Assembly: GCF_031198435.1 (NCBI RefSeq)
Contig: NZ_CP133548.1
Location: 2,514,001-2,578,000 of the forward strand
Source: Pleionea litopenaei
GTDB taxonomy: Bacteria > Pseudomonadota > Gammaproteobacteria > Enterobacterales > Kangiellaceae
Direction: 5' to 3'
Length of the DNA stretch: 64,000 nt
Of this stretch, positions 1-8,111 are shown piece by piece (position 1 is the first letter of the stretch; each line of letters begins with the position of its first letter). Under the pieces are notes generated by a model. It was not told where the DNA came from, did not search any database, and saw nothing but the letters and a program-made list of their open reading frames with translations. Made by a program: the position numbers and the translations under genes.

Positions 1-806
1 CTGCGCCAGGGTATATTGGCTCCGACGTATCTCACTTAAATCTGCATAAAACATTCTGTATTCCTCACGGTGGCGGTGGCCCAGGCATGGGACCCATCGG
101 CGTTAAGTCGCACCTTGCACCTTTCTTACCAAACCATGCGGTGCGAAAAATTGAAAATACTGGTGCTGACAATGGTGCTGTTGCTGCAGCCCCTTATGGT
201 AGCGCTTCAATATTGCCGATTAGCTGGATGTACATTGCCATGATGGGTGGTGCGGGTTTACGCAACGCGACTGAGATGGCGCTGCTTAATGCCAATTACA
301 TGGCAAAACGACTGTCAGAGCATTACCCGATACTATACACAGGCCGTAACGATCGTGTTGCCCACGAATGCATCATCGACTTGCGCCCGATCAAAGCCGA
401 AACCGGTGTCACTGAGGTTGATATTGCCAAACGGCTCATGGACTTTGGCTTTCATGCGCCAACCATGAGTTTCCCTGTTGCAGGAACCTTAATGATCGAG
501 CCGACCGAGTCAGAATCAAAAGCTGAACTCGACCGCTTTATTGATGCCATGATTGCAATCAAAGAAGAGGTGAATCGCATTGCTGCTGGCGATCTTGATC
601 GCGAACACAACCCATTAAAATTTGCACCACACACACCCGTTGATGTTGCAAATTGGGATCGTAAATACAGCATCGCTGAAGCTTGCTTCCCATTCCAAGA
701 TCAATTAACCAGTAAGTTCTGGCCAACGGTTAATCGTATTGATGATGTGTTTGGTGATCGTAATCTGATCTGTAGTTGCCCAGCCGTTGACGCTTATCGC
801 GACTGA
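1..806 (+). CDS. gcvP: Glycine dehydrogenase (decarboxylating), P protein, C-terminal part (partial)
   Basis: The 5' end lies outside the window; the reading frame opens at base 3 and ends at a TGA at 804-806. GcvP is the PLP-dependent P protein of the glycine cleavage system, decarboxylating glycine and passing the aminomethyl group to lipoyl-GcvH. The visible part starts just before the PLP-lysine motif ([20 protein letters not shown], Lys codon at 48-50), followed by the glycine-rich loop and the conserved C-terminal domain to its natural end (AVDAYRD). About 268 residues are seen of a family usually near 950-960 residues. A strong terminator follows, so this is the last gene of its transcript. 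The identification is secure; the upstream gcvT and gcvH genes cannot be seen. Confidence 0.97.
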   Translation, partial: APGYIGSDVSHLNLHKTFCIPHGGGGPGMGPIGVKSHLAPFLPNHAVRKIENTGADNGAVAAAPYGSASILPISWMYIAMMGGAGLRNATEMALLNANYMAKRLSEHYPILYTGRNDRVAHECIIDLRPIKAETGVTEVDIAKRLMDFGFHAPTMSFPVAGTLMIEPTESESKAELDRFIDAMIAIKEEVNRIAAGDLDREHNPLKFAPHTPVDVANWDRKYSIAEACFPFQDQLTSKFWPTVNRIDDVFGDRNLICSCPAVDAYRD

Positions 807-820
807 TAACACTCGAATAA

Positions 821-848
821 AAAAGCCGCGTTTAACGCGGCTTTTTTT
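821..848 (+). terminator. Rho-independent terminator of gcvP
   Basis: A GC-rich stem GCCGCG (825-830) / CGCGGC (836-841) with a 5-base loop is extended by A/T pairing and followed by seven T (842-848). It sits 15 bases after the gcvP stop. The A-run on the other side means it could also act on the convergent LytTR gene that ends at 890. Confidence 0.92.
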
Positions 849-889
849 ATGCCTGAAATAAATAATGCTCGACGCTATTGCCTACTCAA

Positions 890-1744
890 CTAAGAACTCA
901 TCAACGAGCGAAACTGTTCTTTGTAGCGACGCGATAATAAAAGTTCTTTGCCACTACTCAGCTGGACAACGCTATCACCACTCGGCAGAGGCGTGATCTC
1001 ACTAACACAATCAAGATTCACCGCATGCGAACGATGAATACGAGCAAATCCCTTATCTGAGATCTTATCGATCAAACTTTTTAATGTGGTTCGCATCGGA
1101 TAAATGCGCCCTTTGCTATGTAGATTGACATAATTGCCCGACGACTCTAGCCACTCTACATCGTCGACTTTAATGATAAATTCTTTCCCAAGCTTCTTAA
1201 CCAGAAGGCGGTCAAATTGACCTTCATTATTGGGTTCTTCGTCGTTCACCACTATATTCGCCTCGCCTTGTAATCGAGAAACGATAAATCGATAGCTATG
1301 AATCACCGCCAGTAGAAAAATAAATGACCATAGGTCTTTTCGATATTCATACAAAAACTCATAACCCCAATGGCCAAACTGATACCTTTCGTCAACCAAC
1401 CAATAGGTTGCTTTTCTTAACCCAACCATCATCAGTACATGCGCGGCCGAGTAAACCACAGACGCGGCTAAATACCTTAACGCGGTCACTCTGATCGCCT
1501 GCCAATTAAATGGGTATCGATCGATGAATCGAAGCAACAGCGGTAACAACAGAGCGGTCGCTATTGCACTGGTAAACTCCCAAAGAAATGGCTCCCAGAG
1601 AGCAAAATTGGGTGGTGATTCTCCGCGTAACGCTTCCATCACAATAGAGGTCGCAAGGATGATCGCATTGATAATAAAAAACGCCGACACCAATCCGATA
1701 ACGTAATACGTTTGATGCTTTTGAAAGTGTTCGAGTCGTGTCAT
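890..1744 (-). CDS. Membrane-anchored LytTR-family DNA-binding transcriptional regulator
   Basis: A 284-residue protein. The first ~150 residues hold about four hydrophobic membrane segments (residues ~15-40, 50-70, 85-110, 130-150). A LytTR DNA-binding domain spans roughly residues 190-280 (VDDVEWLESSGNYVNLH, then the RIHRSHAVNL segment typical of the family). It lacks a receiver domain, so it resembles the one-component LytTR regulators that sense in the membrane rather than through a partner kinase. It is transcribed divergently from the acyltransferase gene at 1939, with ~190 bases between them, so it may regulate that gene or itself. The signal sensed is unknown. Domain call is firm, target is inferred. 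Confidence 0.85.
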   Translation of the reverse strand: MTRLEHFQKHQTYYVIGLVSAFFIINAIILATSIVMEALRGESPPNFALWEPFLWEFTSAIATALLLPLLLRFIDRYPFNWQAIRVTALRYLAASVVYSAAHVLMMVGLRKATYWLVDERYQFGHWGYEFLYEYRKDLWSFIFLLAVIHSYRFIVSRLQGEANIVVNDEEPNNEGQFDRLLVKKLGKEFIIKVDDVEWLESSGNYVNLHSKGRIYPMRTTLKSLIDKISDKGFARIHRSHAVNLDCVSEITPLPSGDSVVQLSSGKELLLSRRYKEQFRSLMSS

Positions 1745-1938
1745 GGCCTAACTACTTGGTTCATCATAGCTGTCATTATATCGTCCAACGACTTCGATAG
1801 TAGATAGTTCAGGTAAATGCTCATCCCACTATACCGCCGCTTGTCCCTTCTTTCTGTTTTATAAGCCTTTTTTATCCACGCCTGGCACGCAAATGCTTAG
1901 CATTAATGCTGTTAAAGACTATGTCATCGAGGACCAAA

Positions 1939-3135
1939 ATGGAATCAATCTATCCTAGCCGTCGGCATGATATCGACTGGCTACGCAACCTAGCGTTCAT
2001 ACTGCTTATTTTTTATCACATTGGAATGTACTACGTGGCCGACTGGGGATGGCACATCAAAAGCCAATACCAAAGTGAAGGCCTTCAAGATGTAATGATC
2101 CTGTTGAACCAGTGGCGAATGCCGCTTATTTTTATGATTTCTGGTATGGCGCTGAGTTTAGTTGAAGAGCGAATTCGTCCTTTCGCCCTACTGCGCTTGC
2201 GGTTTGTGCGCATATTTATACCCCTGGTGATTGGCATGTACTTGATTGTTGCCGTCCAACCCTACTACGAAGCGGTCACTCAGCTGGGTTATTCAGGATC
2301 TTTTACTGCCTTCTGGTGGGAATATATCAACCCGAATACGACACTCTACCCCGAGCATCACCATGGCCCACTTGGCCTGCTGACTTGGAATCACTTATGG
2401 TATCTCGCCTATTTATGGCACTACACTCTGGTTTATTTAGTGCTTCGTCCATTCTTGCGAGCAATCGCAAAGGCTTTAAGTGCCAGTAACGCTCCGTTGT
2501 ACTTAATCATACTGTTGCCGCTTGTTCCATTAGTCACTTACATTCTATGGCTTTATCCCAAATTTCCAAGAACCCATGCCCTCGTAGATGATTGGTACAC
2601 TCATGCCGTGTATTTCACCATTTTTCTGTACGGTTACTTTTTAGTGAAAATGCCCCGAGTATGGGAAACCATCATCGCTCGACGACACTATTTCCTCGCC
2701 TTCGCCTTACTCGGCTACGCTCTTATCATTGCCGAACGTCATGACCTCTTCTCTCTCGACGACCAGTCCATTTTCGATGAATGGCTGACCGCCTTTTGGA
2801 TCTCTTTCAATCGCTGGAGTTGGTTACTGTTGGTAATTGGCTACGCTGGTGCCTACCTCAATAAACCCAGTCGCTGGTCAAGCTATTTGAATGAAGCTGT
2901 TTTGCCTTGGTACATTTTGCATCAGAGCGTGATCATGGTGATCGCTATGCAACTGGCACCATTCAAGTTTGGAGGCATCATTGAACCCCTGCTGTTGAGT
3001 GTTTTCACATTTTGTCTGTGTGCTGCGCTTTATGCAGTGATTCGGCGAGTTAACCTTTTAAGGTTTTGTTTTGGTATGAAGTTATCTTCAAATCGGGCAA
3101 GGTTGGAGAACACTCTCGCATCGTCCACCCGTTAA
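1939..3135 (+). CDS. Acyltransferase family 3 (OpgC/OafA-like) membrane protein
   Basis: About 398 residues and very hydrophobic, with ten or so membrane segments. The N-terminus RRHDIDWLRNLAFILLIFYH carries the Arg and His typical of the acyltransferase-3 family, which transfers acyl or succinyl groups to periplasmic glucans, O-antigen or other envelope molecules. In-frame ATGs exist at 1906, 1921 and 1939; 1939 was chosen because AGGA lies five bases upstream (1930-1933) and the family motif begins right after it. It stands alone on its strand, divergent from a LytTR membrane regulator. The acceptor substrate cannot be read from the sequence. Confidence 0.82.
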   Translation: MESIYPSRRHDIDWLRNLAFILLIFYHIGMYYVADWGWHIKSQYQSEGLQDVMILLNQWRMPLIFMISGMALSLVEERIRPFALLRLRFVRIFIPLVIGMYLIVAVQPYYEAVTQLGYSGSFTAFWWEYINPNTTLYPEHHHGPLGLLTWNHLWYLAYLWHYTLVYLVLRPFLRAIAKALSASNAPLYLIILLPLVPLVTYILWLYPKFPRTHALVDDWYTHAVYFTIFLYGYFLVKMPRVWETIIARRHYFLAFALLGYALIIAERHDLFSLDDQSIFDEWLTAFWISFNRWSWLLLVIGYAGAYLNKPSRWSSYLNEAVLPWYILHQSVIMVIAMQLAPFKFGGIIEPLLLSVFTFCLCAALYAVIRRVNLLRFCFGMKLSSNRARLENTLASSTR

Positions 3136-3160
3136 ACCGATTTAATCATCGTTTTGCTAC

Positions 3161-3186
3161 CCCGCCATCAAGCAATTCATGGCGGG
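3161..3186. repeat. Perfect 8-bp inverted repeat after the acyltransferase gene
   Basis: CCCGCCAT (3161-3168) and ATGGCGGG (3179-3186) are separated by a 10-base loop, 25 bases after the acyltransferase stop. There is no following T-run on either strand, so it is at best a weak or Rho-assisted terminator or an mRNA-end stabiliser. The remaining ~165 bases up to the RND gene show no other recognisable element. Confidence 0.45.
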
Positions 3187-3353
3187 AAGCGGCCACTCTC
3201 GAGAGCACTTTTTAAAACGCTTTGTTCTAACCAGAGCCGTTCAGATGTCTCACCAACAATTTGTTACGAATTCTCTCGTTACGATACATCTATTAAACAG
3301 AAGTTAAAGTCGTTTTGGTCGAGGATCTATTTATTTGCTGCTGCGATAACTCC

Positions 3354-6300
3354 ATGAATATAACTCGCCAATCTTTAAAGAACCCGGCTGCGGTCATCGT
3401 GATGACGCTCCTTTTGCTCGTCTTTGGCGGGATCAGCGGACTCAAACTTCCGATTCAGTTAACTCCCGACATTGAACAACCACAAATTACCGTTTCGTCT
3501 GGATGGCGTTCGGCAGCACCAGAAGAAATCGAAGCCGTCATCCTTGAACCGCTGGAAAATGCGGTCAAAAATACTCCCGGCGTAATCGACGTCAGCACCA
3601 ACATCAATCGAGGGTTTGGCAACATCGTACTAACCTTTGATGTCGGAGCCGATATGCAGCAAGCCATGCTGAATGTGTTAAATAACCTTAACCAAGCACC
3701 GCCGCTACCGATCGATGCCGCCGAACCTGTCGTCTCAGCAGCCGGCACAGGACAAAATGCGCCGAATGCCGCCTCATTGCTCATTCGACCAATCGAAGGC
3801 AGTGACATTGATGATGTGACACAATTTCAAAAGCTCATCGATGATGTTGTCGAACCACGCTTATCTCGAATTCCGGGCGTTGGCATTGTGAATTTAAACT
3901 CACGACGACCAAAAGAATTGCGCATTAGCTTCGACCCTTACAAAGCCGCTTCACTCGGCTTATCCATTAATCAAATTAGCTCAACCATTGCCCGTTCAAA
4001 TGATGCCTCTGGTGGGTTTGCCGATGTTGGTCGCCGCCAATACACCGTCAGGTTTGCCGGACAATATGACGTTGATACCATGGGCGATATGATAGTTGGC
4101 TACTCCGCCAACCGCCCGATAGCGCTGAAAGAAGTCGCCACAGTCGCAGTTACTCAACAAGATCGCTTCGGCTTTACGTTGCGCAATGGCATGCCCGGTT
4201 ATTACATCACCGTCCCTCGCACCAACGGCTCTAACACCGTCGATGTTCTTGATGAAATCAACCAAGCGATCGATGAATTGAATCGAGGTCCACTCCGTGC
4301 GGTTGGGCTGACCATTGATTTAAGTTTCGACGCTTCGGTGCACATTCGAAATGCACTAGAGCTGGTTAAAGGCAACTTAGGACTCGGCGTGCTGCTTGCG
4401 CTTAGCATCCTTTGGTTGTTTTTACGCGGGTTAAGACCCACCTTGATCATCGCTATTACCATACCCATCGCTGTCGCAGTTTCATTTATCGTGCTTAACC
4501 TTCTTGGCCGCAGCCTCAATGTTATTTCATTAGCAGGTTTAGCCTTCTCAGTGGGGCTCGTACTGGATGCGGCCATTATCGTTCAAGAGAACATTGTTCG
4601 CCTGCGCAGCCAAGGCCTTGACGATCACAAAGCCGTTCTCAAGGGCAGTCTACAAGTTGCCGGAGCCTTGTTTGCGTCGACGGCTACGACGGTCGCCATC
4701 TTCTTACCCATTATGTTTATGCAGGGTATTGAAGGACAGTTATTTTCTGATCTCGCATTGACGCTATCCGTTGCGGTCATTTCTTCTCTGCTTACCGCAC
4801 TCAGTGTTTTACCAGTGATCAGTCGATTTGGTTTGAAGCAAACTACCAGCCGCGATGCTTGGATGCCCTATTGGGAAAAACTTGCTGAGTGGGTCGCTCG
4901 AAAAACCGACACGCAATGGTCTCGGTCACTCTGGATTATCGGCTTATTAGGTGGCTCGGTGATCATCACAGCAACCATGATGCCTCGTACCGACTTTATG
5001 CCACGAGCACCCATTGATGGCTTTTTCTTCAACTTAAGCATGCCACCGGGTGGTAATTTACAATTCTTAGAAGAAGAACTTGCCGACCGTGTGAAACAAC
5101 GATTAAGCCCTTACCTCAGTGGAGAAAAACAACCTAAGATCAAAAGCTATAATTTCTACTCTTTCGGACCTGGCGCCAGTGGTGGTTTCATTTACTCCGA
5201 TGATCCCACTCGCGTCGAAGAGTTAATGACCATTGTAAGAACAGAAGTCCTTGCCGATCTTCCTGATACTCAAGTATTTTTATTCCGCGGCTCGATGATC
5301 AATCTGCGCGGAGGCAACGGGCGTTCGATCAGTCTTGATATTCAAGGCCCAGAAATTGAGACACTGATGGACACCGCCGCTAAAGGAATGTCTTTATTGC
5401 AACAGTCATTGCCACAGGCAACTGCTCGACCCATTCCAGGGCTTGCACTATCAGAGCCAGAATTACAATTGCAACCCAACGACCGGCGAATCACCCAAGC
5501 CGGTCTCGACCGCGCGACTCTTGCCAATGTACTGCGAGCCTATACCGGTGGACTGTTCGTGAGTGAATATTTTAATGGCAATGAGCGGATGAATGTCATA
5601 CTGCGGGGAGAACAATGGTATACGCCTGAAGAATTAGCGTCTTTACCAATCTACACTCCCTTAGCTGGCATTCAAACCATTGGTGAATTAACTCGCATAG
5701 AGCGCACCGTCGGACCAACACAATTACGCCGTGTTAACGGTCGTCGTACGGTTAGCCTCATTATCAATCCACCCGCCGATATGTCTCTTGAAGAAACGAT
5801 CGAAATTCTTGAAAGTGATGTGTTACCCAGTTTACGCGCAGATTTGCCCGACGATGTCAGTTTAATTGTGAGTGGTAGCGCAAACCAATTACATTCTGCC
5901 ATCACTGAAATGGCGACCAACTTTACCTTAGCTATTCTCATTCTTTTAATGTTAATGGCGGCTTTATTTAGAAGCTTAAAAGACAGTATTTTAGTGTTGA
6001 TGGTCATGCCCCTCGCGGTTGCTGGAGGCGTATTAGCATTATGGTTGCTGAATTTATTTACCTTTCAATCTTTAGACTTGCTCACCATGATTGGTTTCAT
6101 CATCTTATTAGGACTGGTGGTCAATAACGCCATCTTGCTGGTTGATCAAACACGCCAAGCACAAGCATCTGGAAGCACCTTGCGAGACGCGGTAAGTGAA
6201 GCGGTAAAAATCCGCGCACGCCCCGTTTATATGAGCTCATTAACCAGTTTATTTGGCATGCTTCCGCTGATGTTAATTCCCGGCGTAGGCTCAGAAATCT

Positions 6301-6443
6301 ATCGCGGTTTAGCAACGGTTATTGTGGGTGGTATGACCCTAACCACGCTTTTCACATTGATTCTTATGCCGGCGTTATTACGCTTTCAGTTCAACGTTGC
6401 CTTCAAGCCAAAGTACTCCAGCATTGCCTCACAAAAGGTTTAA
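3354..6443 (+). CDS. RND-superfamily efflux permease with atypical relay residues
   Basis: About 1029 residues with the normal RND layout: N-terminal TM helix, periplasmic porter loop, TM2-6, second large periplasmic loop, TM7-12. It would form the inner-membrane pump of a tripartite exporter. The start at 3354 (MNITRQSLKNP) was preferred over 3315 because RND permeases begin right before TM1. In TM4 the usual Asp-Asp pair of drug pumps reads Asp405-Ala406 (GLVLDAAIIVQENI), and in TM10 the relay Lys is replaced by Asn924 (GLVVNNAILLVDQ). The adaptor gene follows after only three bases, an RND-then-adaptor order that is the reverse of many acrAB-type operons. Substrate is unknown; no outer-membrane channel gene is nearby. 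Confidence 0.9.
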   Translation: MNITRQSLKNPAAVIVMTLLLLVFGGISGLKLPIQLTPDIEQPQITVSSGWRSAAPEEIEAVILEPLENAVKNTPGVIDVSTNINRGFGNIVLTFDVGADMQQAMLNVLNNLNQAPPLPIDAAEPVVSAAGTGQNAPNAASLLIRPIEGSDIDDVTQFQKLIDDVVEPRLSRIPGVGIVNLNSRRPKELRISFDPYKAASLGLSINQISSTIARSNDASGGFADVGRRQYTVRFAGQYDVDTMGDMIVGYSANRPIALKEVATVAVTQQDRFGFTLRNGMPGYYITVPRTNGSNTVDVLDEINQAIDELNRGPLRAVGLTIDLSFDASVHIRNALELVKGNLGLGVLLALSILWLFLRGLRPTLIIAITIPIAVAVSFIVLNLLGRSLNVISLAGLAFSVGLVLDAAIIVQENIVRLRSQGLDDHKAVLKGSLQVAGALFASTATTVAIFLPIMFMQGIEGQLFSDLALTLSVAVISSLLTALSVLPVISRFGLKQTTSRDAWMPYWEKLAEWVARKTDTQWSRSLWIIGLLGGSVIITATMMPRTDFMPRAPIDGFFFNLSMPPGGNLQFLEEELADRVKQRLSPYLSGEKQPKIKSYNFYSFGPGASGGFIYSDDPTRVEELMTIVRTEVLADLPDTQVFLFRGSMINLRGGNGRSISLDIQGPEIETLMDTAAKGMSLLQQSLPQATARPIPGLALSEPELQLQPNDRRITQAGLDRATLANVLRAYTGGLFVSEYFNGNERMNVILRGEQWYTPEELASLPIYTPLAGIQTIGELTRIERTVGPTQLRRVNGRRTVSLIINPPADMSLEETIEILESDVLPSLRADLPDDVSLIVSGSANQLHSAITEMATNFTLAILILLMLMAALFRSLKDSILVLMVMPLAVAGGVLALWLLNLFTFQSLDLLTMIGFIILLGLVVNNAILLVDQTRQAQASGSTLRDAVSEAVKIRARPVYMSSLTSLFGMLPLMLIPGVGSEIYRGLATVIVGGMTLTTLFTLILMPALLRFQFNVAFKPKYSSIASQKV

Positions 6444-6446
6444 ATT

Positions 6447-7511
6447 ATGACTAAACAATTCACATCTGCTTTACTCTCAATCGGTTTACTGTTTAACAGC
6501 AGTTTAATGTTGGCTGCAGAAGCGCCTGCCCGACCGGTCAAAGTGCTTGAAGTAAAATCTTCCGATATTTCTCCGACTTTTGATGTTTTAGGTACAGTGC
6601 ACAGTCGCAATCGCGTGTCTGTTACCGCTGGCGTGAATGGAAAGTTAGAATTTGTCGCTGAGCCCGGTAGCTATGTGTTGCAAGGCGATCCAGTTGCCCG
6701 AATCGAGCAATTACCATTGCAGTTACAACTAGCCGAACAGCAGGCGCAATTAAAACGAGCGCAAATTAACTTGGCTTATCTACAACGAGAATTGAACCGG
6801 CAAAAAGAATTACGCAAACAAAATAATACGTCGGAATACCAACTCGAACAAACGCAGTCGCAATACGAGTTGGCTAAATCTGATTTAGAAATAGCTCAAC
6901 TAAAACTCAAACAAATTGATGATCAATTGTCACGAACGGTGATACTTGCGCCATTTAGCGGCGTCGTTACCGAACGGCTTAAAAGAGCGGGCAGTGACGT
7001 CAATCGCAGTGAAGAACTTTTGCAACTACTTGATACGACAAAACTCGAAGTCCGCGCCTTTGCTCCGATACGTTATTTAAGCCAAATCAGCCCTCAATCA
7101 TCAGCCACACTGGTTTCAGTTGAAGACTCAACCGTGCAGCGTCAAGTTGCTCAAACTACGGTTATTCCAGCGGCGGACCCGCGTTCACAAACCTTTGAGA
7201 TTCGAATTACCTTGCCCAGCGATAGTCACACACTGTGGGCATCTGGCCAGCTGATTAAAGTTCGAGTGCCGTTAGCACAAGAACGCATTTCTTTAAGCGT
7301 ACACCGCGATGCGTTAATTTTGCGTCGAGACGGCACTTATGTCGTTAAAGTGAATGAGAATAATCAGGTGGAACGAATTAAGGTTACTGTTGGCCAAGGA
7401 CAGGGAAACTGGGTTAACGTCACCGGCTCGTTAAAAGCCGGTGAGAAAGTCGTGATACGCGGAGGTGAACGATTAAGAGGTGGTGAGACGGTTGTTATTC
7501 AGACATCGTGA
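6447..7511 (+). CDS. RND efflux periplasmic adaptor (membrane fusion protein)
   Basis: A 354-residue protein with a signal peptide (residues 1-23, cut likely after LMLAA), a split lipoyl/barrel-sandwich domain, an alpha-helical hairpin rich in Gln, Leu and Lys (about residues 85-160), a beta-barrel domain and a C-terminal membrane-proximal domain. The motif APFSGVVTERLKRAGSDV is the usual return strand of the lipoyl half-motif. It begins three bases after the RND permease and must pair with it. It ends eight bases before the convergent MgtC/SapB-type gene. No lipobox cysteine is seen, so it is probably a soluble or signal-anchored periplasmic protein. Confidence 0.9.
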   Translation: MTKQFTSALLSIGLLFNSSLMLAAEAPARPVKVLEVKSSDISPTFDVLGTVHSRNRVSVTAGVNGKLEFVAEPGSYVLQGDPVARIEQLPLQLQLAEQQAQLKRAQINLAYLQRELNRQKELRKQNNTSEYQLEQTQSQYELAKSDLEIAQLKLKQIDDQLSRTVILAPFSGVVTERLKRAGSDVNRSEELLQLLDTTKLEVRAFAPIRYLSQISPQSSATLVSVEDSTVQRQVAQTTVIPAADPRSQTFEIRITLPSDSHTLWASGQLIKVRVPLAQERISLSVHRDALILRRDGTYVVKVNENNQVERIKVTVGQGQGNWVNVTGSLKAGEKVVIRGGERLRGGETVVIQTS

Positions 7512-7518
7512 TCACGTT

Positions 7519-7959
7519 TTACTCATCGACTTTAGGATCTTGTTTTAATTCTTTTACGTAACGTAGCGTCACAAAGTTTATCATCGAAAGAAGCGCAGCA
7601 ATTTCGTAACGGCTGAATGCTACCGCCACACCAATAATGCCAGTATTCCAAATACTGGCAGCCGTAGCCGTTCCACTCACGCTGCTTTTATTTTTTAGTA
7701 TCGCTCCGCCACCGATAAAACCGATACCCGTAATAATACCCTGAATTACTTTACCTTCAGCCTCCGTTGAATCAAGAACCGACATACCTATCAAGGCATA
7801 TCCACACGCAGCAACGGCCACTAAAGGAAACGTTCTCAAGCCAGCGCCATGCTTGCTACCATCGCGATCGAATGCCATTGGGAGTGCTAGTAAATACGCG
7901 ACCCCTAAGTGGATTAAGTTGAACAACATTTGGTTCCAATCTAGATTAATCGGGTCCAT
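7519..7959 (-). CDS. MgtC/SapB-family inner-membrane protein (short form)
   Basis: About 146 residues with four predicted membrane helices and the MgtC/SapB signature (GLRTFPLVAVAACGYALIG, then GIGFIGGGAILK). The ~70-residue C-terminal cytoplasmic domain of true MgtC is missing, as in the SapB/YhiD-like short branch. The ATG at 7959 is used; a GTG immediately upstream is in frame, and AGGG lies 7-9 bases before. MgtC itself acts on magnesium-limited growth and on F1Fo ATPase in Salmonella; for the short forms no function should be assumed. The gene is single, convergent with the adaptor and divergent from the patatin gene. Confidence 0.85.
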   Translation of the reverse strand: MDPINLDWNQMLFNLIHLGVAYLLALPMAFDRDGSKHGAGLRTFPLVAVAACGYALIGMSVLDSTEAEGKVIQGIITGIGFIGGGAILKNKSSVSGTATAASIWNTGIIGVAVAFSRYEIAALLSMINFVTLRYVKELKQDPKVDE

Positions 7960-8111
7960 CACTTTCCCTTGTTGTTAGTTTCTTGACGAGCATTGATGAC
8001 TAGTTATGACACATTCCTATCCACATTAGCAAATTCGTTTACCGCTTTGGCGTCATTGAGTTAGCCGCAAATTCGCTCTACACTGCGCACTTAAGCCATG
8101 GAGAATGACTT

